Part shown: positions 1-12,191 of the stretch, piece after piece
Layout: each line of letters begins with the position of its first letter
Numbering within the stretch: position 1 is the first letter of the stretch
Assembly (NCBI GenBank): GCA_024305745.1
Contig: JAHRBS010000007.1
Location: 434,001 to 498,000 of the forward strand
DNA from: Polyporus tsugae
Taxonomy: Eukaryota > Basidiomycota > Agaricomycetes > Polyporales > Polyporaceae
Direction: 5' to 3'
Length of the DNA: 64,000 nucleotides
The notes under the pieces: generated by a model
Seen by the model: only the letters and a program-made list of their open reading frames with translations
The model's database searches: none
What the model was told of the DNA's origin: nothing
Translations under genes and position numbers: made by a program

Positions 1-110
1 GGGCGCATTCGCGCACGGACACCCTCGCCACCTTCGACGGTAAGGTGATCACCGCCCATGACCATTCGATTTTCTGACCCTTCCCGTATACAGTGTTCTT
101 GCGATCTAAC

Positions 111-1952
111 ATGACCCACCCCGTTACGACCATCCTTCCGCATCCTGAACTCGCTTCCACCCTGTCCAAGGGCGATGCAGCTGCTCTGAGGGAGCTATCT
201 GATACCCCTAAAGTGCGGGCCTGGACGCGGCGCAAGGTGGCCAAGTACAAGAAATATCTCTCTGCCCTCCTCGCCATCCATAACTCCATCGCTCCGATCG
301 ACAAGCTACCCACCGAGATCCTCCAGAATATCTACGCCTACGTTCCCTCCGAACACGAGACGTGGTGTGATACCTCGTGGATGGTGTCCTTGCAATCTGT
401 TTGCCGTCGATGGCGTGCGGTTCTTCTTGCCACACCTGAGTACTGGGTGCAGGGCATGGATGACGTCATGGATCTTTACCAGCACGCCGATGAAAGCAGC
501 GATCTCCTGGAGCTGTTCCTCGCTCGATCTGCGCCTTATCCATTCGAGCTGCGGATGAAGACGTCTACGTCAAGCCCGGGTTGCGTAGGCTGGGAGGTAT
601 TCGAAGACCACTTTGACAGAATCACCGTCTTTGAAGTCGGCGCCTTAGAAGAGTACATCCTCTCCGACATCCTTGATGCGGCGACAACAAGGATGAAGCG
701 CCTGGAGAGGTTCGAGCTGGAGGTGCTATACGAAAATCCATCGACGCACGGCCTCCATCAGTGGGAAGCCCAGGACCTACCACGGCTTGGATACCTCGAG
801 ATCACCAGTCCCTTGTTCTGCTCTGCAACGACAGTTCCTTCCTTGCATACCGTTATCTTGGAGGGAGGGAGAGAGATCGAGTCATTTCCTGGTTTGTTGG
901 ATGCATTGGAACAGTGCCCTGTTCTCACCACGCTCCGTTTGAACATAGTGCGGACGTCGACACGGAGCGGACAGACTCTGGACCGCATTGTGGATCTCCG
1001 GAACCTCCGTCAACTGGACGTCAGCAGCACTCTATCCCACATCTATGCTTTCCTGTCCTGCCTCTGTTTCCCCTCGACCACTCAAATTGGCCTCGACATC
1101 GATGACTTCGACCGGCAGCTCGTGTTCCCGAATGTTCTACCACGCCACCGCTCGGGTCTCCATACGGCCCCCACGATAGACTGTCTATATCTCCATTCAG
1201 AGTGTAAGGTATATCAAGACAATCTATTTGTATCCATTAGAGGCTACGTCCGGGGCGCAGAGCGACTGCGGCTCAGCCCCGCCTTCTGGCTCCTCAGTCC
1301 TAGTCGCTTCCTCCAATTCCTGGACCTCTTCGGCCACTGCACGGTGACCGAGCTCGCGTTCAACTTGTGCCACGTCGCCGACGGCATGGACGGAGAGTTC
1401 TGGAGGCGAGTTTTCGCAGTGTTCCCTCATCTCCGCCGACTCGAGCTGCGCTCGCGCACCGCCGAGTCCTCAGCGACAAAGCGGGACGTCGCGGAGCACT
1501 TTCTCGCGTCTTCCCTGGTCCCGCAGCAGGCGACACGGGGAATATCCCTCGCCTGGGTGCTATCTGCGGACAGAAGCAGCCCGTCGCAGCTGGAGGAGCA
1601 GCTTGGAGATGTCGAACAGGTCTTGAGCAGCTACGCGCAACAGGGTGCCTGCCTGGAGCGTCTGGAGCTCTACGTCACGACTATCGACCACAGGCCTTGC
1701 TCGCCACAGTACTGCTGGCCATCTGAGGTTGTCGATGTAACGCAGATATGGACGGATGGCACCGCCAGTCGACTGGTGACTAGGGCGTATGTCTCCCGGC
1801 TGGAAGCCGCAGCGGACGTCGTGGTAGTAGGTGGTGGATGGGGATTTGCGGAGGATGATAAGCCCAACGTGGATATTCGTGAAAACGAGGGTGCTTGCGG
1901 GGTCACTAAAGACGAGGAGGGGGAGGAAGGAGTCGGCTCTTCCAATGCGTAG
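111..1952 (+). CDS. F-box protein (tandem copy 1, intact)
   Basis: Single-exon gene of 613 residues, probably a substrate receptor of an SCF ubiquitin ligase. An F-box lies at about residues 65-110 (LPTEIL start, CRRWRAVLLATPEYW end), after a basic helical stretch; the rest resembles the degenerate leucine-rich repeats usual behind basidiomycete F-boxes. I start at ATG 111 because the two paralogues downstream begin at the matching Met (ILPHPELASTL follows); the frame runs upstream to a GTG only. The C-terminus is acidic and Ser-rich, as in the other two copies. It heads a tandem array of three F-box genes, of which it is the only intact one. Seen: full frame and F-box. Inferred: SCF role; substrate unknown. 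Confidence 0.88.
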   Translation: MTHPVTTILPHPELASTLSKGDAAALRELSDTPKVRAWTRRKVAKYKKYLSALLAIHNSIAPIDKLPTEILQNIYAYVPSEHETWCDTSWMVSLQSVCRRWRAVLLATPEYWVQGMDDVMDLYQHADESSDLLELFLARSAPYPFELRMKTSTSSPGCVGWEVFEDHFDRITVFEVGALEEYILSDILDAATTRMKRLERFELEVLYENPSTHGLHQWEAQDLPRLGYLEITSPLFCSATTVPSLHTVILEGGREIESFPGLLDALEQCPVLTTLRLNIVRTSTRSGQTLDRIVDLRNLRQLDVSSTLSHIYAFLSCLCFPSTTQIGLDIDDFDRQLVFPNVLPRHRSGLHTAPTIDCLYLHSECKVYQDNLFVSIRGYVRGAERLRLSPAFWLLSPSRFLQFLDLFGHCTVTELAFNLCHVADGMDGEFWRRVFAVFPHLRRLELRSRTAESSATKRDVAEHFLASSLVPQQATRGISLAWVLSADRSSPSQLEEQLGDVEQVLSSYAQQGACLERLELYVTTIDHRPCSPQYCWPSEVVDVTQIWTDGTASRLVTRAYVSRLEAAADVVVVGGGWGFAEDDKPNVDIRENEGACGVTKDEEGEEGVGSSNA

Positions 1953-2188
1953 ATCATGTCTGTTTGAACGATTACGTAATGGTCTGGACTAGCTGCTCTG
2001 CACAATCGATCGCCTTAAGCTTCTTGTACCATACCGTGATATGCAAAGCTCCTTTTACAGCCTCAGCCCAGTTGTTTGCAGACCATATAGGAATTTAGAC
2101 GGTAAGGTAACCGCCATCGTGATCGTTCAATGTTCTTGACTATCCATGCAGCAGTGTTCAAAACTTCAATCCGTCATCTAGTAGAAAC

Positions 2189-4087
2189 ATGCCCCACATC
2201 GGAACGACCATCCTACCTCATCCTGAGCTCGCCTCCACTCTCCCCGAGTCCGACGCAGATGCGCTAACGGAGCTTCCCGATGCTTCTCAAGTTCGAGCCT
2301 TGACGCAACACAAGATCGAGGAGCACAAGAATCACATCTCTACCCTCCTCGCCATTCATAACTCCATTGCTCCGATCGACACCCTCCCCACGGAGATCTT
2401 CCAGGAGATCTTCGCTTACGTCCCCTCCGTGTCGACGTGGTGCGACGCCTTATGGATGTTGTCTTTAGGGTCCGTCTGTCGTCGATGGCATCTGATTCTT
2501 CTCGCCACCCCCTAGTACTGGGTGCGGGGCCTTCACACTGTTATGGATCCCAGTTATGCGTACTACCGCGACTCTGACGACTCTGACGGTTCCGAGGATA
2601 TCACCCTAGGCCGCGCCTTGTTTCTCGCTCGATCCGCGCCATGGCCGCTCGAGATATCTCTGGGATATTCGTCATGCGAGGATGGCCCAGGCTGGGACGC
2701 ATTCGAAGGCCACTTCGACAGAGTCACCGTCTTCAAAGTTGCCGCCCAAGATGCAGATGATCTCCACATAATCCTCAGCGCGGTGACATCTAGCATGAAG
2801 CGTCTTGAGAGGCTACAGCTGGAAGCAGAGTACTCCCAGGTATCGACGAAAGGCCTCTTAGAGTGGCAAGCCAAGGAGCTGCCATGTCTTGGACGTCTCG
2901 AGATCACCAGTGCTTTGTTCTGTTGCGCAACAACAGTTCCCTCCTTGCACACGGTGATCTTGAAAAAGCCCCCTCGAGACGTCGCGTCACTGCCCTGCTT
3001 ATTTGATGCACTGGAAAAGTGCCCCGCTCTCGCCACGCTTCGCCTGGAGCTCACCCACAAGGACGACACGTTCCAGAACCGGACTCTGAAGCGTGTCCTA
3101 GCTCTTCCCAACCTCCACAATCTGGTCGTCAGCGGCGACATATCCGACGTCCGCTGTTTCCTGTCCGGCCTCACCTTCCCCTCAGCCACGCTCGTCGAGC
3201 TGGACGTCCTCGACACTGACAACGAGCAAGACCGCAGGCTCGTGCTCCCGAGCGTTCTACCAAGACGGCTCACCGTGGGCCACGCCCATCAGATGCTAGA
3301 TGGCATAGACCGTCTATGCTTCCATTCAAACCACCTTGATCGCTCTGAAGATCAACAAGCGATCGTGTCCATGCGAGGCTACATCCAGGGCGCAGAGCGA
3401 CTGCGGATCACCCCCGCCTTTTGGCTCCACAATGCAGACCGCTTCCTCCAAGTCCTGGCTCTCTTTAGGGAATGCAGGGTCGCCCAGCTGGCACTCGACT
3501 TGCGCTACGTCCCTAGCGACATGGACGAAGAGTTCTGGACGAAGTTCTTCACCGCGCTCCCCGACCTCCGCCGACTCGAGCTACTCTCGCCCACCGCGGA
3601 GTCCAGAGTGACAAAGCGCGACATCGCAACACACTACCTCGCGTCTTGCCGGGTGCCGCAGCTGGCCCCAGAGACCGACGTCGTTAATTTCCTCTATCGC
3701 ATCACCCCCCCTCGGCGCGCGGTGTCTTTGGCCTGGATACTGCGTGCAGACGAAACCGACATTTCGCAGTTGGAGGCCGAGCTCAGCGACGTCGAACAGG
3801 TCCTGAGCAGCTACTCGGACGCGGGTGCTCGCCTCGAGCGGTTGGAGCTCTACGTCGCAACTTCCAGGCCGCATCCTTACAAGCCACAAGCTCTTGATGT
3901 GATGCAGGTTAGGACGGATGGAAGAGCCAGTCGACTGGTGGCCACGGAGCATGTCTCCCGCCTGGAAGACGCAGCGGAGGTTGTGATCGTGGGTGGTGGA
4001 TGGGAATTTGCGGAGGACGATATAGAGCCCGACGTTGATGTTCGTGAAAACGAAGAGGAGGCAGTCAGCTCTTCCAGCGATGAGTAG
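2189..4087 (+). pseudogene. F-box protein (tandem copy 2) with one in-frame TAG
   Basis: Close paralogue of the gene just upstream, colinear from its first Met to its acidic Ser-rich tail. The frame is broken once: codon 109 is TAG (2513-2515), where copy 1 has GAG in its PEYW motif. Reading resumes in the same frame directly after it (YWVRG) for another 520 residues with no further stop. The stop lies at the end of the F-box, so the product would be a 108-residue peptide with a nearly complete F-box and no substrate-binding part. It may be a young pseudogene, a nonsense allele or a sequencing error; the intact remainder argues that the stop is recent. Confidence 0.85.
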
Positions 4088-4245
4088 TTCGTCCAATTCG
4101 ATACCCGCATTGCTGCAAGCACCTGACGCAGCTTTGAAGTCTAGGGCTTTATTGACGTAAACATGGGATCAATATAAATTACGCCGGGGGCGTTCAACTT
4201 CCTGATGTTCTGCGCCGATCCAGCACGCACAGCATTCAGAACTCA

Positions 4246-4254
4246 TATATAATA
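4246..4254 (+). promoter_or_regulatory. TATA-like box upstream of F-box copy 3
   Basis: TATATAATA lies about 120 bp before the start codon of the third F-box copy, a normal distance for a fungal core promoter. It is called from sequence and position only. Confidence 0.4.
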
Positions 4255-4374
4255 AAGGGGCCCTTGTTCAGCGACGCTACCCACAGGTGCCGCATCCCCT
4301 TCCGACCGGTAAGACATCCACGTTCATGGCCGTGCGCTTTTCCTGACCACGGCGGCATTCGTGCAGGTATTAAC

Positions 4375-6977
4375 ATGTCTCACATTCCGACGACTACGCT
4401 ACCCTTCCCCGAGCTCACTTCTACCCTCCCGCTGGAGGATGTGGTCGCTCTTGGGGGCCTCATCCGTGCCCGCCAAGTACGTACCTGGACGCGGAACAGG
4501 ATAGCGGAGTACAAGAGACATCTCACTACCCTCGTTGCCATCCACAACCCAATCGCTCCGATCAATACATCGCCTGCTGCTCATGAAGATCTTCGCCAAG
4601 ATCTCCGGACTCTGGTGGTACCATGCGAGGTGGATGGTGTCCCTGGGATGCGTCTCTCGACGATGGCGCCCAGTCCTTCTCGCCACCCCCGAATACTGGG
4701 CAAAGGGCCTGCCAGTGGAGGACTGCCTAAACGCCGAGAATGACCAATGTCGGAATCATCTCCCCCTGTTGGTCGAGCGTACCTCGCCGTGTTCTCTGCA
4801 ACTCGACATGTGGAACACAAGCTCAGACGCGAACTACTACGGCTGGAAGGCATTCAAAGGGCACTGGTGGAGGCTCGACGATCTCGAAGTATCCGTTGGC
4901 AGCGAGAATGAACTGTTCAAGATTCTTCGAAGGATCTCCAAGTTGAAGCGTCTCGAGAGGTTGCAGTTAGAAGTAGACTGCGAGGTATCGACGCAGGACC
5001 TCGACCCTGAGTGGAAGGCGAAAAGTCTCCCACACCTTCAAGAATGCCTCAAGATCAGCAGTGCCGTGTTCTGTCGTGCTACGACAGTTCCCTCATTGCA
5101 CACGTTGATCTTGTTGGGACCCAGAAACCCGGATTCAAGTACTGCCAGGCCTGCTCGATGCACTGCAGAGATGTCCCGCACTCGCCACGCTCCGCGTCGA
5201 GTTCGAATGGATGGATACCAGAACTCAGCCTGTCCGCACTCTGGACCGGCGTATGCTGGACCTTCCAAACATCCGTCATCTAAGGGTCGCTGGCCGTGTT
5301 GCCGACATCCACACTTTCCTGTCTTGCATATCCTTCCCGGCTTCCGCCGCCCAAATAGAACTAGACTAGTCGTCCGCGATGCGAATGACGCGCTGCGGTC
5401 CCGGGCCGTCCTCCCAGACATCCTACCGACGCGCCTCTCGATTCTGCACATGTCGCCGACAATAGACCGCCTATTCCTTCAATCGGATGTGGAGTACAGC
5501 AAATTCCGTTCGTGTCCGTGAGAGGCTACGTCCGCGGCGCAGAGCGGCTGCAGGTTACAGTTGCGGACAGTCAAAGTCGACAAATCGGGGTTGACGCCCA
5601 AATCGAATTTTCTACCGGGCGCTGTGCCCGGAAATAGATTCGCAATGGCTGAAAACGTCCAAAAACACACCTCCGAAGTTTTTCCCACGAGAAAATGGGG
5701 TGCGCTAAATTTTTGGCCCATTTCAACGGTCCCTTTGGCCTCCAAGCGCCCCTTAGGCGCTCCACGGACCGGTTGTAGCACCTACTTCACCCTATCAAGC
5801 GCCCACCCATGGCCGGAGGGTGCCCTGATATGGTTCGCCGCCGACCCTCAGAGCTTCACTGATCCACCCGCACAGCGCAGAAAGCATTTTCTGATGAATC
5901 TGATGCACTTGCTACCCAATCCGGTGGCTTGACGCCCAACTTTGGGAGTATTTTGGCGCCAAACGGCTCGATAGAATCTTTTGTTCTTGTCGGAATCATC
6001 TTCAGCTCTTCGAAAGGAGTCGATTGCCATATTTTTCGTGATTTTTACGATTATTTTAGGGGGTACGCCAATTTTTTGACCCTCCAAACCTCAAAAGTGA
6101 GTTGGAGGAAAATCGGCTCGTACAATTCCTTTCCTCTGACCTCTCCGATGCATAATATGCTATTTCCCACCGTTTCCGGCTATTCCGGAACGCTGGAAAA
6201 TTCGGTCAAAATATTTGTCGACTTTGACTGTCCGCAACTGTAGCCCCGTCCTTTCAAGTGGCTCGATGGCGCCGCGCGGTTCCTCCAATTCCTGGACGTC
6301 TTTCGCGCGTGTGCGGTGGCCGAGCTCGCGCTCGAACTTGCGTCGTGTCACCAGCGACATGGACGGAGAGTTCTGAAGACGGTTCTTCGCAGCACTCCCC
6401 GACCTTCACCGACTCGAACTGCTGTCGTGCAACGTGGAGTCGAGGGAGATAAAGCGAGCCATCGCGGAACACTTTCTCGCGTCTTGCTGGGGCCCGCAGC
6501 AGGTGGGACATGGGATATCTCTCGCCTGGGCGCTGCGTGCGGATGAAAGTTGCGAAGGCAATCCGTCGCAGTTGGGGGATGAGCTTAGCGGCATCCAATG
6601 GCAGGTCTTGGCTGGCCACGCGCGAGAGGGTGCACGCCTAGAGTGCCTGGAGCTCGCTCCACGCTACGTCCCTGGAGCCCCATTCTTGCAAGCCAGAATA
6701 CGGCCATCCACAAGTCGTCGATATAAAGCAGGTTGGGTTGGATCACGCGGCCAATTTGCTGCTGAACAGGGACATTGTCTCCCGGCTGGGGGATGCGGCA
6801 GAGGTAGTGACTACGGGTGGCCAATTGGGGTTACCAACAGATGGTGAGAATAGCGAGGCTGAAGTCGAGGGTGACGGGCCCGAGAGGGATGACACATCCG
6901 AGGATGGGTGCGCGGACGGGAACGAGGACAAAGACGAAGACGAGGAGTCGGAAGCCGGCTCTTCCAACGACACGTAG
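4375..6977 (+). pseudogene. F-box protein (tandem copy 3), decayed and MITE-interrupted
   Basis: Third member of the F-box array. The start (MSHIPTTTLPFPELTSTL) and the acidic tail ending GSSNDT match copies 1 and 2, but the frame changes several times: near 4565 before the F-box, near 5130-5160 in the repeat region, and again after 6250. A 683-bp element (5558-6240) also splits it just after the conserved AERLQ stretch. F-box residues remain readable in another frame (VSRRWRPVLLATPEYW, about 4650-4700). No long product is possible. The order of decay along the array is intact, one stop, then many lesions. Confidence 0.88.
5558..6240. mobile_element. Non-autonomous TA-flanked DNA transposon (MITE)
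   Basis: A 683-bp insertion with perfect 28-bp terminal inverted repeats, each starting CAGTTGCGGACAGTCAAAGT. It is flanked by TA at 5556-5557 and 6241-6242, which is the target duplication of Tc1/mariner-type elements. Inside it is AT-richer than its surroundings and codes for nothing convincing. Removing it rejoins the F-box pseudogene as in copy 1 (AERL followed by the SP-rich stretch). Family assignment rests on the TA duplication and CAGT ends only; no transposase is present. Confidence 0.88.
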
Positions 6978-7621
6978 GCCATCCACGTCGCTACCTGCAT
7001 TCCTATAACCATGTCAATCCAGATTTACCACAATACGCCACGACGACGTAGACGACACACGTACCCAGATGTGAAATGTATCGTTCCGCGTGAACACACC
7101 GAACACGTTCTACTATATCCTTGCATACTGGGCTACTCGAGCACGTACACAAAGGCATAGACCCATGTACCCGGAAGCAAAGGCGCGTCTTTCTGCGAGC
7201 CCACAAAACACGCAAGCACTCATCGAGCTTCAAATTGGAACGAGAGATGCTATCCAACACCGCCCCGCGCCCATGTACTTACAACAAAGTCTAACAGCAT
7301 ACACATTTCCCAGACCCACGGTGGCGACGCAACGCAACGCGTGAATGACAGTATAGAATGATAGTGTCCGAGCCGGTAGTGGGGATGGCGATGACGAGGC
7401 GGATAGAGCGACAATGACAATGACAGAGACGGAGAGCGCAGATCGGGGTGGTGATGATGTGTATGTGAAGTCTATGTGTGTGCGTACGAGGCCACAGGCC
7501 ATACACAACTCCGGAATTAGGATGGATGGGATGTGAATATGGATATCGGTGGTCGTGATACGACGAGAGCGAGGCAAGAAGCACGGGAATCCAAACGGGG
7601 GGCTGGACACGGGAGGTGCCG
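6978..7621. other. Convergent intergenic region
   Basis: Between the end of the F-box array and the eIF2A stop codon. It holds the two 3' ends and some simple TG/CA-rich sequence. I see no gene. Confidence 0.5.
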
Positions 7622-10140
7622 CTATGGGTTGATGCCGAGACCAGCGAGCTCCTTGCGGATCTCGGCCTCGGTGTCGATCTTCTTGAGCTGCGTCGCCTCG
7701 AGACGCTCGCCCTTCTGTTGCTTGTCTTTGAGGTCGTCGATCGCCTTGAGCTAATCCCACACAGGACAGACGTCAACGACCGTTCTTCGAACCAGAAAGA
7801 CAACTGCCGACACACCTTCTTGGTCAAGTTCCGGACCTTCTTAGCGATCGGGTCGAGCGCGACCTCCCCACCCGGCGTCGGAGGAACAGACGCAGCGCCG
7901 TTCACAGCAGCGTCAGTAGCGGCACCATTGCCGTTCACAACGATGTCTAGCGAAGGGCGCGCGCCTGCCTCCCCGCCCTCCTTCTTCCCGTTCTCCTTCT
8001 TGCCGCCCTCCTTATCCTTCGCGCCTTTCCGCTTCCGCCCGCGCTTCTCCTGGTCAACACCGGCTGGTCGCACAGGCGATGGCGACGTCGGTGCACCAGG
8101 GACGTGTCTGCGACCATTCTGGAACCGGCCGGCGGGGACTGGACTCCTACTGTAGCGTCCGTTTGGTGTCGAGTGCCCGCTCGGCGTGTCGTCGTCACGC
8201 TTGTACGCCAATGACGCTTCGGTCCCACGCGCACCAGGAGGGCGATACGCACCAGCGGGCTTCGTGGGTGTGGGCTTGGCGACACTGGCATGCTGGAGGG
8301 CGCTGGGTGCAGGCGGGGGGCTTTGGGGGACGTTTTGGGGGAAGGCGGGGACAGTGTCGACCGGCGCGGGCCTCCACGATGTCTGGTACAGCTCCTCGGT
8401 GAGCTGGACGTGCACGAGGGGGCCAGTGCAATGCCAGATCTTGATGCCGTTGTCGACACGGAGGCGAGGAGAGAGGGTTGCGGTGAGGAGGAAGCGGCCG
8501 TCAGGCGACCACTCGCAATGCGAGGTGTTAGACGCGTCGATGGTCGTGACCTTGCTCAACGCCCGACGGTCGTAGATGTCCACCTTGCCAGCCAGGTTGC
8601 CAAAACCAGCGATGGCGAGAAGACGACCTTGGGGGTTGAATGCGATGAAGTTGCAGAACGCGGTACCGAAATCGTGGAGAGACCGGGCGCGCTGATCAAA
8701 CAACATCGTCTTGGCCGGCATGACTGCGGGGTAAGATGTCGGTAAGTGGACAATGGAGTATTGAGGGATCGACTCACAGCCATAAGTGACGATAAACTCT
8801 TTCGAGTTCGGACTCCAGGCTAGATCGTGGACTGGGCCGTCCTTGTCCAATGTGACCCGACAGTCGAAGTTACCCGCGGCGCTGAGCAAGTAGAGACCGC
8901 CGGTCTCGCCGTAGTAGCTCTTGTTCGCCTGGTCGACATCGGTAGCAGTGAGAACGAGGACCTGGGTGCCGAGCGTGTTCCACTTGATCTGGGAGCGCTG
9001 GGCCTTGAAGAAGGTCTTCTGACATGTCGGGAGACCGTTCAGCGAGGTGAGGCTGTAGATCTTGACACTGGCCGGTTGTCCCTAAACACCGGGCGATCAG
9101 TCCATCATGCAACATCACAAGACAATTCCCGGCCACTGAGAATTTGATTGAACTCCTGTCAAGAATCGTCACCCAAAAACAGCAGACTACGCCTTCTCAG
9201 GGGCGGTCAAAGTTGACCATTCTCATGCGATTCTGTGGCGATTGTGAGACCCAGAATCGCCCTCAAATCGTCGCCACTCCGCATCGGGCAACACGATTCT
9301 AAACGTGATACCCGCAACGGTTCTCGACAATGCAGAGGCGAAAATCGCCTAAACCGCGGCCGATTTCTGACTTAGAAAAGAGAGCAGAAAGGGGGGGGGC
9401 TACGGAGGAGGCAGAGTCACGGAAGACATAATCGTCCCCACAATCGCAAAAGATCCCGCACTCTGACCACGTCTCTCGGATACAGAATGCACATAACACG
9501 CACCTTCTTCTCGGCGATGAAGACAGCCACCGAAGGATTGAGTCCTGGACTGAGGGTGATGGACGTCGCACCCTCAACCTTGAGCTTGTCCACTACACCC
9601 TTGGACCACTCCGCGGGCCGGAACACCTGGATCTCGGGGCCGACCAGACGAACGGCATGAGACTCGGAGATGGTGTACTGGAGTTCCCACCCCTCCAGCG
9701 ACTTCTGGGAGAACGCGACAAGCTCCTCGCCGGTTGAGGCGGAGAAGATGCGGAGGTTCTTGTGCTGTGTGCCGTCCTCGAACTTTTGGGGCCTTTCCCA
9801 GGTGGAAAGGTACGTTCCGCGGGGGGAGAAGCTGATCTCTACGATGTTGGGAAGAGAGAGCTCCTGAAGCAGCTGCGAACTCTCCGCCTGGAAGATGCGG
9901 ACGCCGGTGGGGATGGCATAGGCGAAGAGACGGCCATCGGAGCTGTACTGGTAGATTCGAGCGGGCACCTCCGGTACTTGGAGGGCATCGATGGGGTCGT
10001 AGTTGGGCGTACCACCAACAAGACCGAAGCTCTTCTGTGCGCGGACTGCGAATGGCGAGTCGGGTCAGAAACCGACGCAAGTGGGTAAGATTGTGAGATA
10101 AACACAGACAAGCGTACTGCTGGGATGGTTGCGAGGCCAT
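7622..10140 (-). CDS. Eukaryotic translation initiation factor 2A
   Basis: eIF2A, a cytoplasmic WD-propeller protein that can deliver initiator tRNA to the 40S subunit without GTP. Five exons keep one frame of 637 residues: 10140-10110, 10045-9504, 9081-8778, 8723-7816, 7750-7622. The start is MASQPSQQYA; propeller blades follow (YSSDGRLFAYA, LAWSPNSKEFIVTYG, CEWSPDGRFLLTATLSPRLR). MPAKTMLFDQRARSLHDFGT marks the family. A Pro/Lys-rich linker and the conserved helical end (LKKIDTEAEIRKELAGLGIN) close it. Intron 2 is 422 nt, against 54-65 nt for the others. It shares a 261-bp divergent promoter region with CDC73. Confidence 0.95.
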
Positions 10141-10401
10141 TTCGTGCGCAAGAGAAGGTGAGTGAAGCAAGCTAATGCTTCAGACGAGGCGGGGGACGGC
10201 GAGGAGGAGGAGGAGGAGGAGGAGGACTGCAGTGTCTTCGTCTGCATCGCCGAAAAATGGTGGCTGGGCTTACGTAAGGCCCCTCGGGTTAGGGTCTGAC
10301 GGCGTGACCCCGCTCACGTGGTTGCCCTGGGGGTCGGCGAGCGCACGACGGTCCACCATCGTTCCTCGCCGGCCAGGTCCTTGTTCTCTCCGTCTTGCAC
10401 A

Positions 10402-12191
10402 ATGACCTCTTCCACGGACGCCATTTTCGCCCTCAAGCAGGCACTCAAGGGTACCAGAGGAAGACCAAATATTTCATACAAGAAGGGTTCAACGACCGTC
10501 TACTCCTTCGCCGATGCTACACATCTTGTGCTCCCACCGGCCACGACGCTCCCTAAGACCGCGCCAACGAGGCTGCGGAAAATGGGGGCCACATCCACAG
10601 ATCCACAGGCCAACCCACAGGATTTCTTCTCCCTTGGCGCCGTGTACCTCGCTTGGTTGTTTCGCGATGCTCCAGGTGCCGAGTACATGAAGCACGTCCG
10701 CGAGAATGGCTTCGCTGTCGGCTTCGTGAGCGTAACAGAGCGCAAGGGCGTGGTGGAGTGGTTGATGGACAAGACCCAGACATTGGCTGGGCTCATATCT
10801 GTGGAAGGTAAGTCTCCCCCACCTAATGCTATTCGTGTGAATGAGCGGCCTTGAGGGCATGTTCTCCTCCTCCACCAAGACAAGATGATGCTCGCGGCAG
10901 AACCTCTAGCGAGATGCAAAACGCTTTCTCCAACATTCGCTGACGTCCTGTTTCAGTTGAGTCAACTACGCCGCCGGGAACCCCACCACAACTACGAGCT
11001 TCGACAACGCTGCCTTCGTCATCCTCCCTGTCCAAAATATCCGAATCTTCGTCCAGTCCCCTCAAGCGCAGATATGTCGCGGATTCTTCGGACATAGAGG
11101 TCGTTAAGCGGATCAAGGCGAACGAGGTGGAGCTCCAAGATCGGAACACGGTACTCCGGGGGATCAAGCCCAATGTTCGTCTCGACTATTGTCTTTGTGG
11201 CTTTCTGGACTCACGTGTTTGCGCTAGAACTTCAACTCTCTGAAAGAGTCATTCGCTGACAAGCTGAAGAAGTTAAGAGAAGGAGGAAGGAGTTCAATGT
11301 CCACCAGCTCCCTTACTTCGACGTCCGGTGAGGCACCTCTTCCACGAGTCATCCGCGGGTGGATATTGACCACCAATCAGATCCGAAAATGCAGCCTCGG
11401 AAAGCCCGTAAGTCTATTCCACCCTTTTTGTCCTGAGTTCCTCGCCCTGAATTATGCCCCCAGGCCATCAATACCCAATCATCATCATTTCCTCTTCACC
11501 GACGTCTCTTATCACTATGCACAACGTGCGCCGGTTCCTCCAAGATGCTGTTTTTGAGCCGTCGCAAGACGCGCGTGCCCGCGCGACCGCGGAGGGGAAC
11601 GCACGACCAGAAGACATGATTCCCATATACCGGAAGCGAACCACGATAGACTCTTCTGGCCGCGAGACCGAGATGCAAACCAGGTACGGACTGATGTCAT
11701 AGGTCATCTAAGGGCGCAAACTCAGATGGTTGTTCGTTCCTAGATACTTTGTAGTGGACAGCACCGAGGCGTTGGCAAAGTTCGGAACTGACGCGTGGGA
11801 CCGCGTCGTGTGCGTGATGACCACCGGCCAGGCGTGGCAGTTTCGACCGTACAAGTGGACCGAGCCGAAGACACTCTTCCACCACGGTAGGTGCACGCCA
11901 CACAGCATGGGCGTATGCCGTAATTGATAGGCCGTGGGTATTCCTCAGTGAAAGGGATCTACTTCTCGTGGACGAACGACCCGCCTAACCCCAAGATCAA
12001 GGACTGGAACGTCACGGAGCTCAAGGTCTGTTTGCTTCTCATTCCGCCGTCTGAGGTCATTATGTTAATAATGGTCCCTGGTGCAGATCGACCCGCACCG
12101 CCGACACGTGGACAAGTCCGTCGTGGCTCACTTCTGGAGGATCTTAGACCAGTGGACGAGCACGTACAAGCCGTCTCTCGTGCAGGGCTGA
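10402..12191 (+). CDS. CDC73: Paf1 complex subunit Cdc73/parafibromin, with apparent 1-nt deletion
   Basis: Cdc73 links RNA polymerase II to the Paf1 elongation and chromatin complex in the nucleus. Seven exons: 10402-10807, 10957-11174, 11228-11407, 11464-11683, 11744-11886, 11949-12025, 12087-12191. The N-terminal domain shows APTRLRKMG, DFFSLGAVYLAWLFRDAPGA and VGFVSVTERKGVVEWL. The middle is basic (SSSPLKRRYVADSSDIEVVK). The C-terminal Ras-like domain shows SSSPTSLITMHNVRRFLQ, DRVVCVMTTGQAWQF and WNVTELKIDPHRRHVDKS. The exons sum to 1,349 nt, one short of a whole frame: exon 3 joins exon 4 in the wrong frame unless a base is added at the CCC run 11474-11476. This may be a homopolymer sequencing error or a real lesion. 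Identity is certain. Confidence 0.93.

Noticed and set aside
9190..9230. Second MITE inside the eIF2A intron
   Set aside because: Only one end-like phrase is present; no inverted partner or target duplication. Kept only as a weak finding about intron length.
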